A stretch of DNA of 64,000 bases from Turnera subulata (GCA_028386065.3 JAKUCV010004245.1:62001-126000); one strand, 5' to 3'; shown: positions 9,226 through 20,023, numbered from the stretch's first letter. Made by a program: numbers and translations. The notes: generated by a model not told the origin, from the sequence alone.

Positions 9226-11905
9226 CACTACTAGAATGCAGCCCTTTACTCTCGGATTTAGAGAGGGATTTTCAGCCGTTTGTAACGGATTTTAGGATTT
9301 GCAACGGATTTTGTCACGGATGAAATCCCTGATTAAACCCTTCGTTGCAAATCCAATAGTGAGGAAATTTGTAACGGACACTTTTGCGACGGATTTAGCT
9401 AGGAATGGTGCCTTACTAACTATGACGGCCTCATTTCCCTTGCAACTTATCCTTGACTAAAACCATAACTAATTGCGAGCTATATCCCTTACTATTTGTA
9501 AAGGAATCAAACCCTCACAAATAAATTCCTTGCTAAATCCGTGGCAAACTACATTTACAAAAACAAAAAAAATAAATAAAACGAAAACTAATATATTAAT
9601 ATATGGTCCTAATTGTAATTAAAGTTAATTAGATTCAAATTTTTTGACGGAAAAAATGAAGCAAAATGAAAAAAAATTAGAAGCAGAATAAAAAAGAACT
9701 TTATTGTAATGTTATTACAAATACAGAAATTAATTATAATACAACAAAATAATTATAAAGGTTTTTACATAATAAAATACAACAAATTAAACCGGGTTCC
9801 AATGAATGAAGATCCGCCTACAGATCTGCTCGAAAACTGCAAGCCATGGATAGATCTACACAGCATCTTTTAGATCTGAACTGGATCTGGGAATCCCAAC
9901 CTCGAGTCGGCTTGCCTCTGCCTCCACACACTCGGATCTACCTGGAATCTGTCACCAACAACCCAAACTCGCCATGAGTACATCTGGTTTCTCAAACAAT
10001 CCCAAAGTAAACAAGAAACAACAACAACCACAACCCAGAAACATTAGAACCCAGTAACTCTCTATTTAGCAGAGACAACATAAAACAAACAACGAATCAG
10101 AAGCAGAGAAGTAGAAAGGACGGACCTGGGCACAAATAAAGACGCATGCGAAGGTGAAGAACTAATAGTTGTAGCGCTTGTTAGCATCCAACATTAATCC
10201 GGATGGAGGCGTGGTGCTTTGAGGCGTGGTCCTTCGAGGCGTGGTCCTTCGTTCTGCATCTTTGTTGGTTCTACATCTTTGATGGATTGGAGGATTAGAT
10301 GCTCGGGAAAGGGAGTGAGGAAGGCGGCGGCTGGTAGGTTTTGGTTTTGGGAAAGGAAGAGAAGGGGAGGAAGAGATAGGGTTTGGCTTGGGGAAAAGAA
10401 GAGAAGGGGAGGAAGAGAGACAAGAGAGAGAGAGAGGCGCGAAAAAGAGAGAGGGAGGCAAAAGAAAAATGAGATAAGGATGCCTTTTATATCCGACTCT
10501 AACCCTAGGGTTTCGACTAAAGTTCAAACGACGTCGTTTAGTCAATCAAACCTCCACAAGTCAACGTGCTCCTCAACAGTCAAAACGCGAAGATTTTGGT
10601 GTTTTATGCACAAACTCCTTCAAAACACGGTCGTTTTGATCAAAACACAGCCCAATTGTGTGTTCCAAAGGACTCTTCTTTTAAATCATTTTCAAAACTT
10701 TTTTAACAAATTAATTAATTTAATAAGTCAAAACACAAGAAATATCTTTTGATATTATAAATTATAATTTATAGGAAATTATAGGAATTTGTTTCTGGGT
10801 TCCCATCTAGTATCCAGAACTTTAGCCCGGCTAATCCGAACACGACCTGGGTTTTAGGAACTAATTTGAATAAGCTTAAATAATATTTTGTAGGAAAAAC
10901 TGTTACAATTTCACTAATCCGAGTCTTGGATTCATGGCACAGCTCGACCATCCGCCCTTGATGATTATATTGATGGTTATAGTTCGAATAATAGTAATCT
11001 CTTTCTTATTTGTCAATAATTTCTTACTTCACATAAATTTTTTTCGTCCACAATCATGTTTTTCCACAAAAAGCTTCCCGGGCAAAATTTACTAACGGAT
11101 TTTGTAATTACTTTCTAGTAGATGGCTGCATTCGTTAGTAGTGTTAATTAAATCATGCATTCTAGTAGTGTTAATTACTTTCTAGTAGTGTTAATTACCT
11201 TCACACAAAGTCCGTTAGTAAATGGCTGCATTTTAGTAGTGTTAATTACTTTCTAAATAAATTAAAGTTCAATATAGATTTCATTCAAGATATGTTAATT
11301 TAATAAAGTTTCTAATATTGACTTAAAATGAAAAAGTAAGAATATTTTTAAATAAAATCATGCAAAAAATATATTTTTAAAAGTTTGTACCCTTTAATAA
11401 TTAGTGAAAACGGAAATTTCACCCGTCACTAATAGCAACGGAAATTGCATAATTTCATCCGTTACAAATGGCAAGGGACCAAATCCGTCACTATTTGTCA
11501 CGAAAATTTCACCCGTCACTAATAGCAACGGAAAAAACCCTAACAAAATTGTTTTTGGAATATAACACTTGTAACGAACAGATCCCTTGCAATTTGTAAG
11601 GGAAAAAATATCCGTTACAAATTAGTGACGGGCAAATCCCTCATAATTCCCTCACAACAAAGGCGGGAAGGAGGCGGGAAAAATATCAGCTTCCCGGGCA
11701 AAATTTACTCACGGATTTTGTCACGAAAAATTAATCCCTCGCATAATCCGTCACTAATTTTTGTGACGGAAAATTTTCCTTACTAAACCTGTTGCAAAGC
11801 TCACTTTTGCCTCGGATTTTTTTTCCTCGCAACATCCGTCACTATTAGTGACGGAAATTTTGCTTCACACAAAATCCGTTAGTAAATGGCTGCATTCTAG
11901 TAGTG
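9226..11905. mobile_element. non-autonomous CACTA (En/Spm-type) transposon
   Basis: The ends are inverted copies beginning CACTACTAGAATGCAGCC, flanked by the 3-bp direct repeat GCA (9223-9225, 11906-11908), as expected for CACTA elements. Both subterminal regions carry many scattered short motifs of the kind AACGGATTT, CCGTCACTAAT and CCGTTACAAAT, the usual arrangement for transposase-binding sites. No transposase domain is visible in 2680 bp, so it would depend on another copy. A purine-rich stretch (10310-10460) gives meaningless ORFs on both strands. Confidence 0.9.
11199..11241. repeat. internal copy of the CACTA right end
   Basis: These 43 bases match the true right terminus (11863-11905) with two mismatches and also end in TAGTAGTG. 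Partial copies lie just to the left (about 11110-11190). The element therefore has a reiterated right end. Confidence 0.8.
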
Positions 11906-12302
11906 GCAATAGGAGAATTTTCAGTCAGAAAGCTATTGACTGTGATAGGCTATGGGACTTAATCCATGTGCACGCAATATCGTGGATCAAGGCACTTCAC
12001 CCATCATTCCCCCTCTCTGTTTCTTACACCTTATCCAAGACTGAGTTTATCAAAGGCTGGAAAGGGGTTCAACTGAATATCTCTTCTCTCACTCCGGCTA
12101 CATAACCTTTGCTTTACCACCACTTAGTCTTGCTTCGTCTGTTTTGTCTTCAAATCTGTTGTAGCAGGCTTGTACTTCTGATAGCCACTTCTGATTGATC
12201 TGGTGTTTTGTGTATAGTCTTTGTACTGAATCTCCTTGTACTGTTACAGCTTTATTTTCAATAAAGAATCGTTATTATAAAAAAAAAAGTTGCCTACGGC
12301 TT

Positions 12303-12912
12303 GAAATCTTTTGTTTTGCTTATAAAAAAAGACCATCATTTTTCAATTATTTTTTAATGTATTAGTAATCATAACAAGCTTGAGTTTTTTAAATTTCTGA
12401 TCGTCAGTAGTGCAATTTATAGTTCTATATATATTCTTCAAAATTCTATACTGGTTTCTTGGGTTTTTTTCTTTTTTAAAAAATTATAGGTTTCTAGGTA
12501 TTAAGAAAAAACTAAGTTTTAACTCCGTCGATTAGAACAATTCTTAGACACTCTTTTTGGAACATAGCGGGTAGAGTTATCAATTTATATGGTTCCTATT
12601 ATGTTTTGATGAAGAATTATTTAGGTCTGTTGATGTGCAAAAGATGGCTAGCCTAGAATGAGAAGGAAAACAAGAATGGAAAAATCAGGTTTCGACAAGA
12701 TTCCCTTTAACAACTATAATGATCATTCCAACCTTGGGAAATTTCTCACTTTTCAGCTATTTGAAAGTACACAAATAGAACTTTATTTTTCACTAAATTG
12801 CCACAATGGTATCTAGCAAAATCCGAGATCACTAGAAGGAGGGTAAACATATAGGACAAACGAAATGAAGGTTTGAAAATGGATGATTGAGCTAGAAGGT
12901 AACTGGATCTTC
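12303..12912. other. 3' flank of OMT2
   Basis: There is no gene here. The part from about 12740 to 12900 resembles the DNA downstream of OMT3 (28370-28540) and OMT4 (31580-31800), so it is probably 3' UTR and duplicated flank. Confidence 0.6.
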
Positions 12913-13339
12913 TTAAGGATACACTTCAATAAGAGACCGCAATCCCAGTACCGGAGTTATCTTATAGTCACTGAAACCAGCTTCACTGAAGAGTTTAGCC
13001 CATTCTTTCTTGTTTCTCTCTTGACCCGTTAGCATTATCATCATAGTCATATCAAAGAAGAGCTTTGTCTCAAATGATTTTTCATCCCCAACTTGATGGT
13101 CCAATGGGATATCTATGATAATCACCTTCCCCCCTTGTCTTCCCTTGATTGCTTCTTTACATTGCTTAAGTATCTGCAAGCATTCTTCATTGTTCCAATC
13201 ATGCATAATGCACTGCTTGACACAACCAAAACAACCATAATTGTTAGAAAGTGACCGTTAATTAGTCTCAAAGACCTATTTATACCTACATGAACATGAG
13301 TATAGAACCTAAAAAGTGCTATATGCTAATTATGCATAC

Positions 13340-13621
13340 CTTGAGTAAAATTGCATCTGCCGGTGGTATCGCCTCAAACATGTCCCCCGCAACAAAGGTT
13401 AAGCTCTCACTTCCTTCCTGATCAGCGACCACATGTGGGAGATCCAATACAATGCATTCCAACTTTGGAAATTCCCTGGTTATGGCCTTGGCCAAAGTTC
13501 CGGTGCCGCCACCGACATCTACCAACGAACTCAGCCCATCAAACACCCCTTTACAGTCTTTAAGAAGCACGCTCGTCACTATCCTAGCATCACTGGCCAT
13601 AGATTCATTCACTAATGTGTT
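13340..13621 (-). pseudogene. OMT2 exon 1, 3' portion
   Basis: This piece encodes residues from NTLVNESMASDAR through the SAM-binding glycine loop (VDVGGGTG) to PADAILLK, in frame, and ends at the GT donor. It carries the left copy of the copia target duplication (GTGTT, 13617-13621). Confidence 0.9.
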
Positions 13622-14316
13622 TGTTGGAGGATTTTTATAATATAAAGAGGAATTATATTTGTACCTTTTGGTGTAAAAGGTATCTACTGGAAATGAGTTT
13701 AAAATGAAAAGTTACATCCTTTTGTATTGTGTCTTTTGGAAAAGATACAAATTTAAGTTTGAATTTAATGGCTGTAATTTTTGGATTAAATGTGTCTTTT
13801 GGAAAAGACACATGAAAGCTTATAAATAGGCCACTCATTCTCATTTTCAGACATCAGAAAGTATCCAAACGTACAAAACAAATTGTGTTTTAGTTTCCCT
13901 CTTTTCTCTCCAACTGGTTCACTTACTTTTCCTACTTACCAAAAGTAAAGCAAATTGTGTTTTACTTTTTCACTCACCAAATAAAATACTTTGCCTTTTA
14001 TATGGTATACCACTGCAGGGTTATCATATAAAATAGATATTCTGCTTATATTCGGAAAGTGATCAAGGGTTGTGGTGTTTATGCAAGACATCTTCAACCA
14101 GGGGCTTCATTGTATCTCCGAGGCAAATTTGCAAAACACCGTTGCATACCGACTTTAGAGTAAGTGGTGGTGGCAAATATTGTCTTAAGGAAAGTGGCAT
14201 TAGCAGCACGCCTTGAAGCATCTGCAGTTATTATATTCACAGCCTTGTCTACTCCACATCACCACACAGTGCAAGAAGTAGTGTACCAGTGCAGGAAGAA
14301 GAGTTCTGTTCCAACA
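13622..14316 (+). repeat. copia 5' LTR
   Basis: The LTR starts TGTTGGAGG and ends CCAACA. A TATA-like TATAAATAGG lies at 13820-13829 and probably drives the element. It matches the right LTR over its whole length. Confidence 0.93.
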
Positions 14317-14332
14317 ATCTTAAGACAATATT
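14176..14332. repeat. 14-bp inverted repeat linking the LTR to the primer-binding region
   Basis: AATATTGTCTTAAG inside the LTR (14176-14189) is the exact reverse complement of CTTAAGACAATATT at 14319-14332, which begins two bases after the LTR ends. The usual plant copia primer site (TGGTATCAGAGC, initiator tRNA-Met) is not seen there. Confidence 0.75.
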
Positions 14333-14339
14333 CGGCATT

Positions 14340-17300
14340 ATGGGGAAGAACAAGGTTGTTGTGCCAAAGGAGCCAAACTTCGCAAAGTTGGAGTGCTTTG
14401 ATGATGGTTACTTTCGAAGATGGCAAAAGAAGATGCATTTTCTATTAGCTGCAATGGGAATTTTGTATGTTCTTAAGGAGCCCAGACCAGAAGAAAAGGA
14501 GGATGAAACAAAGAAGGATGCTATCAAGCGGAACAAATGGGATAATGATGATTGCATTGCCTTGGGAAGCATTCTCAATGGAATGTCAGACACCATGTTC
14601 GATACATACTATAACTCTGCTTCAGCAAAGGACTTGTGGGAGTTGCTTGAACAGAGATACTTAAAGGAGGATGCTACAAGTAAGAAGTTCATTGTCTCCA
14701 ATTTCAATAATTATCGCATGGTAGATAATAAATCTGTTATGGAGCAATTTCATGAAATTGAGCATATTCTTGGTACATTCAAGCATCATAATTTGAACAT
14801 GGATGAAGGCATTATTGTAGCATCTATTATAGATAAGTTGCCTCCTTCTTGGAAAGAATTTAAGAAGCAGTTGAAGCACAAGAAAGAAGACATTAGTCTT
14901 CAAGCTCTTGGAAATGAACTCCGAATTGAGGAGAGCCTTCGTAAAGAAGAAGAAGATAAAGAGCAAGATTCTCAAGTGTCAAAAGTACACTTGGTGGAGG
15001 ATGGACAAGAAAACAAGTCTAAAAAGCGAAAATTTAGTAGCTTCAAAGACAATAAGTCCATCAAGAAAAAGGTTGTGTGCTTCAATTGCAACAAGCCAGG
15101 ACACTACAAGTCTGAATGCCGACTTCTCAAAAGGAAGAAAGTTCAAGGCAAGAATGATGCACCATCAACTGATAAGTTTGTAGCCATGATTTCTGAAATC
15201 AATATGGTACAAGATGATGGTGCTTGGTGGATAGATTCCGGAGCAACAAAACATGTCTGCAAGGACAAAGATTTCTTCAAGACCTTTGAGCCCCTAGAAG
15301 ATGGTTCAAGTTTATACATGGGGAATGCTACTAAAGCAACTATCAAAGGCAAAGGAAGTGTTGATCTCGAGTTCACCTCTGGAAAGACACTTACACTTAC
15401 AGAAGTGTACTATGTGCCTGAGATAAGGAAGAATCTTGTGTCCGGAAGTATGCTAAACAAGTTTGGCTTCAAAATGGTTTTCGAGGCAGACAAATTTATT
15501 CTATCCAAGGGTGGTGTCTTTGTTGGCAAAGGCTACATGTATGATAATATGTTCAAGTTAAATATCAATAATAAGAATAAGTATGTTGCTGCTTATACTG
15601 TTGATTCTTCTTCTTTTTCCTTATGGCATAATCGGTTAGGACATGTGAATGTTAGGAAAATGCAAGATATGATGAAAATGGAAATAATTCCTAACACTAA
15701 CAAAAGTGATCAACAATGCAAAACATGCATGCTTACTAAAATCACAAGACATCCATTCCCAAAAGTTGAAAGAAGTACTAAGATTCTTGAATTGGTACAT
15801 AGTGATGTTTGTGACATGCATAGTAATCCTACTATTGGTGGAAAGAAGTATTTTGTTACTTTTATTGATGATTACTCTAGATTTTGCTATGTTTATTTGT
15901 TGCATTCTAAAGATGAAGCAATGGATAAATTTAGAGCATTTAAACTAGAGGTTGAATTGCATTGTGAATCACATGTTAAAAGATTAAGAACTGATAGAGG
16001 TGGTGAATTCTATGATCCAAGTTTCTTTAATTCAACTGGGATAGTCCATGAAACAACAGCTCCATATACACCACAACAAAATGGTGTTGCAGAACGCAAG
16101 AACCGTGTTCTGGTAGAGATGGCAAATGCCATGCTCTCTAATTCCGGTTTGGGATTAGGATTTTGGGGTGAGGCAATATTAACTGCCACTTACATATTGA
16201 ATCGAGTTCCTAATAAAAGGAGCAAGATCACCCCATATGAGTTTTGGAACAAAAGAAAACCAAATCTTAGTCATCTAAGAGTTTGGGGATGCAGAGCAAT
16301 TGTGAGAGTTCCTGAGCCTAAGAAAAGGAAATTGGGCGAAAGAGGAATTGAATGCATATTCATAGGATATGCACATCATAGTAAGGCTTATAGGTTCATG
16401 GTTATAGAACCTAATGATGCAATAACAATTAATACTGTTATTGAATCAAGGGATGCCTTATTTGATGAGACAAGATTCAATTCCATTCAAAAATCTATAG
16501 CATCTCCACTTGACATTCCAAACTCAAATACAAAGGAAGACTTAAGTGATGCACTTGAGCAAAGAAGGAGCAAAAGAGTTAAAAGAACTACACAGTCATC
16601 GGACTTTTATTACCTAGTTGAAGGTATAAAAGAAGGTACTGAAAATCATGTACCATTTTGTTACAATATAGAAGAAGATCCTAAGACTTATAGTGAAGCT
16701 ATGAAGTCACAGGATGCAGCCTTCTGGAAAGAAGCAATCCAAGATGAAATGGATTCTATAATGGGTAACAAAACTTGGAAATTAGTAGACCTACCACCAG
16801 GCTCCAAACCGATTGGATGCAAATGGATTTTCAAAAGGAAAATGAAGGTTGATGGAACTATTGATAAGTTTAAAGCCAGGTTGGTGGCGAAAGGATTTAC
16901 TCAGAAAGAAGGAGTAGATTATTTTGATACCTATTCGCCAGTAGCAAGAATTGCTACAATAAGATTATTGATTGCACTTGCATCAATACATAACCTGGTT
17001 ATTCACCAGATGGATGTTAAAACAGCATTCTTGAATGGTGAATTGGATGAGGAAGTTTACATGGAACAACCAGAAGGTTTTGTCCTACAAGGACAAGAAC
17101 ATAAGGTTTGTAAACTTGAGAAGTCCTTGTATGGACTTAAACAAGCACCTAAGCAATGGCATCAAAAGTTTGATGAGGTTGTGCTTGCAGATGGTTACAA
17201 GATTAACACATCTGATAAATACGTATATAGCAAATTCAAAGATGGAAAAGGTGTGATTATTTGCTTATACGTAGATGACATGCTTATATTTGGCACGGAC

Positions 17301-18230
17301 ATGGATCAAGTTGAGAATACCAAGAAGTACTTGTCAGAAAATTTTGATATGAAAGATATGGGAGAAGCAAATGTAATTCTTGGTATAAAGATTATAAGGA
17401 GTAGTAATGGGATTACATTGTCACAATCCCATTACATTGAGAAAATACTCAACAAGTTTGAGAAACTGGAGAGTTCTCCGGTATCTACTCCATTTGATCC
17501 AAACTTGAAGTTGGCTAAAAATCAAGGAAGTCCGGTAGCACAACTGGAATATTCAAAGGTTATAGGCTGCTTGATGTATGCAATGACCTGTACAAGGCCA
17601 GACATTGCATTTGCCGTTGGAAAGCTAAGCAGATTTACTAGCAATCCGGGTAAGCAACATTGGCAGGCAGTTCATAGAGTTTTAAGGTACTTAAAACGAA
17701 CTATGAACTATGGTATATGCTATACCGGATATCCTTCGGTGTTAGAAGGATTTTCAGATGCTAGTTGGATTTCTAATAAAGATGATTATTCATCTGTAAC
17801 TGGATGGATCTTCATGCTTGGTGGGGGTGCAATATCTTGGAGCTCTAAAAAGCAAACTCTTTGCACAGACTCCACTATGGCATCTGAATTTGTGGCCTTA
17901 ACATCTGCTAGCAAAGAAGCGGAATGGTTAAAAGATTTACTTTATGAGATTCCGCTGTGGCCCAAACCAATTTCTCCCATATCAATACATTGTGACAGTC
18001 AGGCCACATTGTCTAAAGCATATAGCCAAGTTTACAATGGAAAATCTAGACATATCGGATTAAGACATAGCTATGTACAAGAATTGATAAGAAATTCGGT
18101 GATCACCATTGATTTTGTGAGGTCACAACAAAACTTGGCAGATGCTTTTACAAAAGGACTTACCAGAGATAAGGTAAGTAAGACCTCTAATGGGATGGGT
18201 CTCAAGCCAATTTCTATAGGTCACCAATAG
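14340..18230 (+). CDS. copia gag-pol polyprotein, uninterrupted
   Basis: I start at the first ATG after the LTR (14340, MGKNKVVVPKEPNFAKL); the frame is open further upstream but that lies in the LTR. It encodes 1296 aa. Landmarks by approximate residue: gag 1-235; CCHC knuckle CFNCNKPGHYKSEC near 247; aspartic protease WIDSGATKH near 297; integrase zinc-finger WHNRLGH near 429 and DDE core beginning LVHSD near 485, with RTDRGGEF and PQQNGVAERKN; RT with QMDVKTAFLNG and the catalytic YVDDMLIFG near 977; RNase H with FSDASWISN near 1138. All catalytic motifs are present, so the protein could be functional. Its role is particle formation, cDNA synthesis and integration. Confidence 0.95.
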   Translation: MGKNKVVVPKEPNFAKLECFDDGYFRRWQKKMHFLLAAMGILYVLKEPRPEEKEDETKKDAIKRNKWDNDDCIALGSILNGMSDTMFDTYYNSASAKDLWELLEQRYLKEDATSKKFIVSNFNNYRMVDNKSVMEQFHEIEHILGTFKHHNLNMDEGIIVASIIDKLPPSWKEFKKQLKHKKEDISLQALGNELRIEESLRKEEEDKEQDSQVSKVHLVEDGQENKSKKRKFSSFKDNKSIKKKVVCFNCNKPGHYKSECRLLKRKKVQGKNDAPSTDKFVAMISEINMVQDDGAWWIDSGATKHVCKDKDFFKTFEPLEDGSSLYMGNATKATIKGKGSVDLEFTSGKTLTLTEVYYVPEIRKNLVSGSMLNKFGFKMVFEADKFILSKGGVFVGKGYMYDNMFKLNINNKNKYVAAYTVDSSSFSLWHNRLGHVNVRKMQDMMKMEIIPNTNKSDQQCKTCMLTKITRHPFPKVERSTKILELVHSDVCDMHSNPTIGGKKYFVTFIDDYSRFCYVYLLHSKDEAMDKFRAFKLEVELHCESHVKRLRTDRGGEFYDPSFFNSTGIVHETTAPYTPQQNGVAERKNRVLVEMANAMLSNSGLGLGFWGEAILTATYILNRVPNKRSKITPYEFWNKRKPNLSHLRVWGCRAIVRVPEPKKRKLGERGIECIFIGYAHHSKAYRFMVIEPNDAITINTVIESRDALFDETRFNSIQKSIASPLDIPNSNTKEDLSDALEQRRSKRVKRTTQSSDFYYLVEGIKEGTENHVPFCYNIEEDPKTYSEAMKSQDAAFWKEAIQDEMDSIMGNKTWKLVDLPPGSKPIGCKWIFKRKMKVDGTIDKFKARLVAKGFTQKEGVDYFDTYSPVARIATIRLLIALASIHNLVIHQMDVKTAFLNGELDEEVYMEQPEGFVLQGQEHKVCKLEKSLYGLKQAPKQWHQKFDEVVLADGYKINTSDKYVYSKFKDGKGVIICLYVDDMLIFGTDMDQVENTKKYLSENFDMKDMGEANVILGIKIIRSSNGITLSQSHYIEKILNKFEKLESSPVSTPFDPNLKLAKNQGSPVAQLEYSKVIGCLMYAMTCTRPDIAFAVGKLSRFTSNPGKQHWQAVHRVLRYLKRTMNYGICYTGYPSVLEGFSDASWISNKDDYSSVTGWIFMLGGGAISWSSKKQTLCTDSTMASEFVALTSASKEAEWLKDLLYEIPLWPKPISPISIHCDSQATLSKAYSQVYNGKSRHIGLRHSYVQELIRNSVITIDFVRSQQNLADAFTKGLTRDKVSKTSNGMGLKPISIGHQ

Positions 18231-18763
18231 TGGAACCTCGACTCAACGTTTGATAAAACATCAAATCTTGAGTTCAATGAGTCAAAGTACACTATTAGGA
18301 TGACTGGCAAGCACTCACTTTAAATTCCATCCCAAGATAAGAGTGCTTGGTACCCGTTAGGACAAGAGAAAGGGTGAGCTTATGCTCTTAATAGATCTCT
18401 ATGGCATGTATTTGCGAAAGTGTTTATAACGGGAACACTAAGGATATAGAGACTACCTATGTGAGTGGAAGTATGGCCGCCTCTAGGAGTTTTGTGGCTT
18501 GAACTCTAACAGCACTCATGAACAGATACAAGACACAAGGCCTTTAACGTGTCGGCTATAAAGATCACATTTCTGGATGAGAAATCTTGTGTGTGGATAT
18601 GTGGTCCAACCAGTCAATATGGAAGATGTTAGTTCAAAGCATAGTCTACTGACAATTCCGATTGGCGATACACGATTCACTAAGTGAAAATTCAAGTCTC
18701 ACCGACATTTTCATTTATGCATAAGATTTCCAGAACTATCAAATTGCAATGTATTATAAAAAT

Positions 18764-18773
18764 GGTGGGGGAA
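18764..18773 (+). other. copia polypurine tract
   Basis: GGTGGGGGAA lies directly before the right LTR and is the expected primer for plus-strand DNA synthesis. Confidence 0.8.
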
Positions 18774-19468
18774 TGTTGGAGGATTTTTATAATATAAAGA
18801 GGAATTATATTTGTACCTTTTGGTGTAAAAGGTATCTACTGGAAATGAGTTTAAAATGAAAAGTTACATCCTTTTGTATTGTGTCTTTTGGAAAAGATAC
18901 AAATTTAAGTTTGAATTTAATGGCTGTAACTTTTGGATTAAATGTGTCTTTTGGAAAAGATACATGAAAGCTTATAAATAGGCCACTCATTCTCATTTCC
19001 AGACATCAGAAAGTATCCAAACGTACAAAACAAATTGTGTTTTAGTTTCCCTCTTTTCTCTCCAACTGGTTCACTTACTTTTCCTACTTACCAAAAGTAA
19101 AACAAATTGTGTTTTACTTTTTCACTCACCAAATAAAATACTTTGCCTTTTATATGGTATACCACTGCAGGGTAATCATATAAAATAGATATTCTGCTTA
19201 TATTCGGAAAGTGATCAAGGGTTGTGGTGTTTATGCAAGACATCTTCAACCAGGGGCTTCATTGTATCTCCGAGGCAAATTTGCAAAACACCGTTGCATA
19301 CCGACTTTAGAGTAAGAGGTGGTGGCAAATATTGTCTTAAGAAAAGTGGCATTAGCAGCACGCCTTGAAGCATCTGCAGTTATTATATTCACAGCCTTGT
19401 CTACTCCACATCACCACATAGTGCAAGAAGCAGTGTACCAGTGCAGAAATAAGCTTTTTGTTCCTACA
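18774..19468 (+). repeat. copia 3' LTR
   Basis: The LTR has the same length as the left one. Six of the roughly 15 differences I counted fall in the last 26 bases. It ends TTCCTACA, followed by the GTGTT duplication and OMT2 sequence. Confidence 0.93.
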
Positions 19469-19473
19469 GTGTT

Positions 19474-20023
19474 AAGCTTGGGGTCATGGGCAGCATACTC
19501 CCAAAATGGCTTTCCATACGCAGAATGAAATGGAGTTATTGATGAGTCACATTTGAACCAGGAGCTGACATGATGCCATGGTTCGAGCAGGACAGGGTGA
19601 ACCATGGCTTGTAAGTATGGAGCTAAACTGAAAGGGTTGTCCTTGATAAGGAGATGAGAGGCATCGGTGAGGACATAGCCTTCTTCTTCTTCTTGGTCAC
19701 TCTGCAGGCTGATTCTTTCTCTTGCAAAGAAACCTGAGTGCACCAAAATTCGCATTAAACGATGGACACAATGCGTTTTGGTTGGATGGATTGGAAGAGC
19801 ATCAATAAGCTCAGGAAGGGTCATTGGTTTTCCATGATTGTGAATGATATCTGGTATATCTAATTGGATTGCACAATTCAAGGACATGGAATTTATGAAA
19901 TGGAAATTGGATTGCACAATTCAAGGACATGGAATTTATGAAATGGAATGTGTGGTTCAACACATGAGCTTGAGCTCCAAGTAGCTTGCAATTTTGGTGC
20001 TCGGGAGTGCTATCAGACATCAT
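19474..20023 (-). pseudogene. OMT2 exon 1, 5' portion
   Basis: This piece carries the dimerisation domain (NSMSLNCAIQLDIPDI, PMTLPELIDALPIHPTK) and SSITPFHSAYGKPFWEYAAH, ending at DPKLNT where the copia begins. The 43-bp duplication puts the first 40 or so codons in a different frame from the rest. Confidence 0.9.
19863..19948. repeat. 43-bp perfect tandem duplication in OMT2 exon 1
   Basis: Bases 19863-19905 and 19906-19948 are identical. Forty-three is not a multiple of three, so the duplication alone destroys the frame. Confidence 0.95.

Larger units (their letters stand above)
9171..12286 (+). mobile_element. LINE6, short 5'-truncated LINE, split by a CACTA element
   Basis: Only the C-terminal end of ORF2 is present: FATLWSIWLER at 9171-9225, then NRRIFSQKAIDCDRLWDL from 11906, ending near 12105. 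The 3' UTR and a poly(A) run follow at 12279-12288. The 16-bp flanks AAGTCGCCTACGGCTT (9155-9170) and AAGTTGCCTACGGCTT (12287-12302) are a target duplication with one mismatch. Net LINE length is about 0.43 kb. Removing the CACTA restores the reading frame exactly. Confidence 0.85.
9010..12312 (-). mobile_element. SINE2, same family, split by LINE6
   Basis: On the minus strand, 9158 to about 9010 reads box B (CGGGTTTGAATCC) and then the same body as SINE1 (ATGCAGAAAATTTC...GGGAAACTCACC). Its box A half (AAGCCGTAGGC) is found on the far side of LINE6, at 12292-12302. The SINE is therefore the outermost layer of a three-level nest. Confidence 0.7.
13622..19468 (+). mobile_element. complete Ty1/copia LTR retrotransposon
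   Basis: The element is 5847 bp, with 695-bp LTRs, a TG...CA boundary at both ends, and the target duplication GTGTT at 13617-13621 and 19469-19473. The internal region carries one uninterrupted copia-order polyprotein (gag, protease, integrase, RT, RNase H) and a polypurine tract. By eye the LTRs differ at about 15 positions (about 2%), so insertion was recent on a plant time scale. It interrupts OMT2 exon 1 in the opposite orientation to the gene. The domain order and GGTGGGGGAA tract resemble Tork/TNT1-type elements (inference). Confidence 0.95.
12913..20023 (-). pseudogene. OMT2: O-methyltransferase pseudogene split by a copia element
   Basis: The start codon is at 20021-20023 (MMSDSTPEHQN). 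Exon 1 is in two pieces, 20023-19474 and 13621-13340, separated by the copia insertion. A splice donor follows at 13339-13338, and exon 2 is 13212-12913. The exon 1 tail (SLVDVGGGTGTLAKAI, GDMFEAIPPADAILLK) and exon 2 ([13 protein letters not shown]...LRSLIEVYP) are in frame, but exon 2 begins with Cys where the others have Trp. A 43-bp tandem duplication (19863-19948) shifts the frame early in exon 1. The gene is thus broken twice. It belongs to the OMT1-4 subgroup. Confidence 0.93.

Noticed and set aside
10162..10752. Genes inside the CACTA element
   Set aside because: Overlapping ORFs on opposite strands come from a purine-rich low-complexity stretch, and no domain is recognisable.
13653..13844. 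Small ORF repeated at 18805-18996
   Set aside because: Both are the same stretch of the two copia LTRs, antisense to the element, and noncoding.
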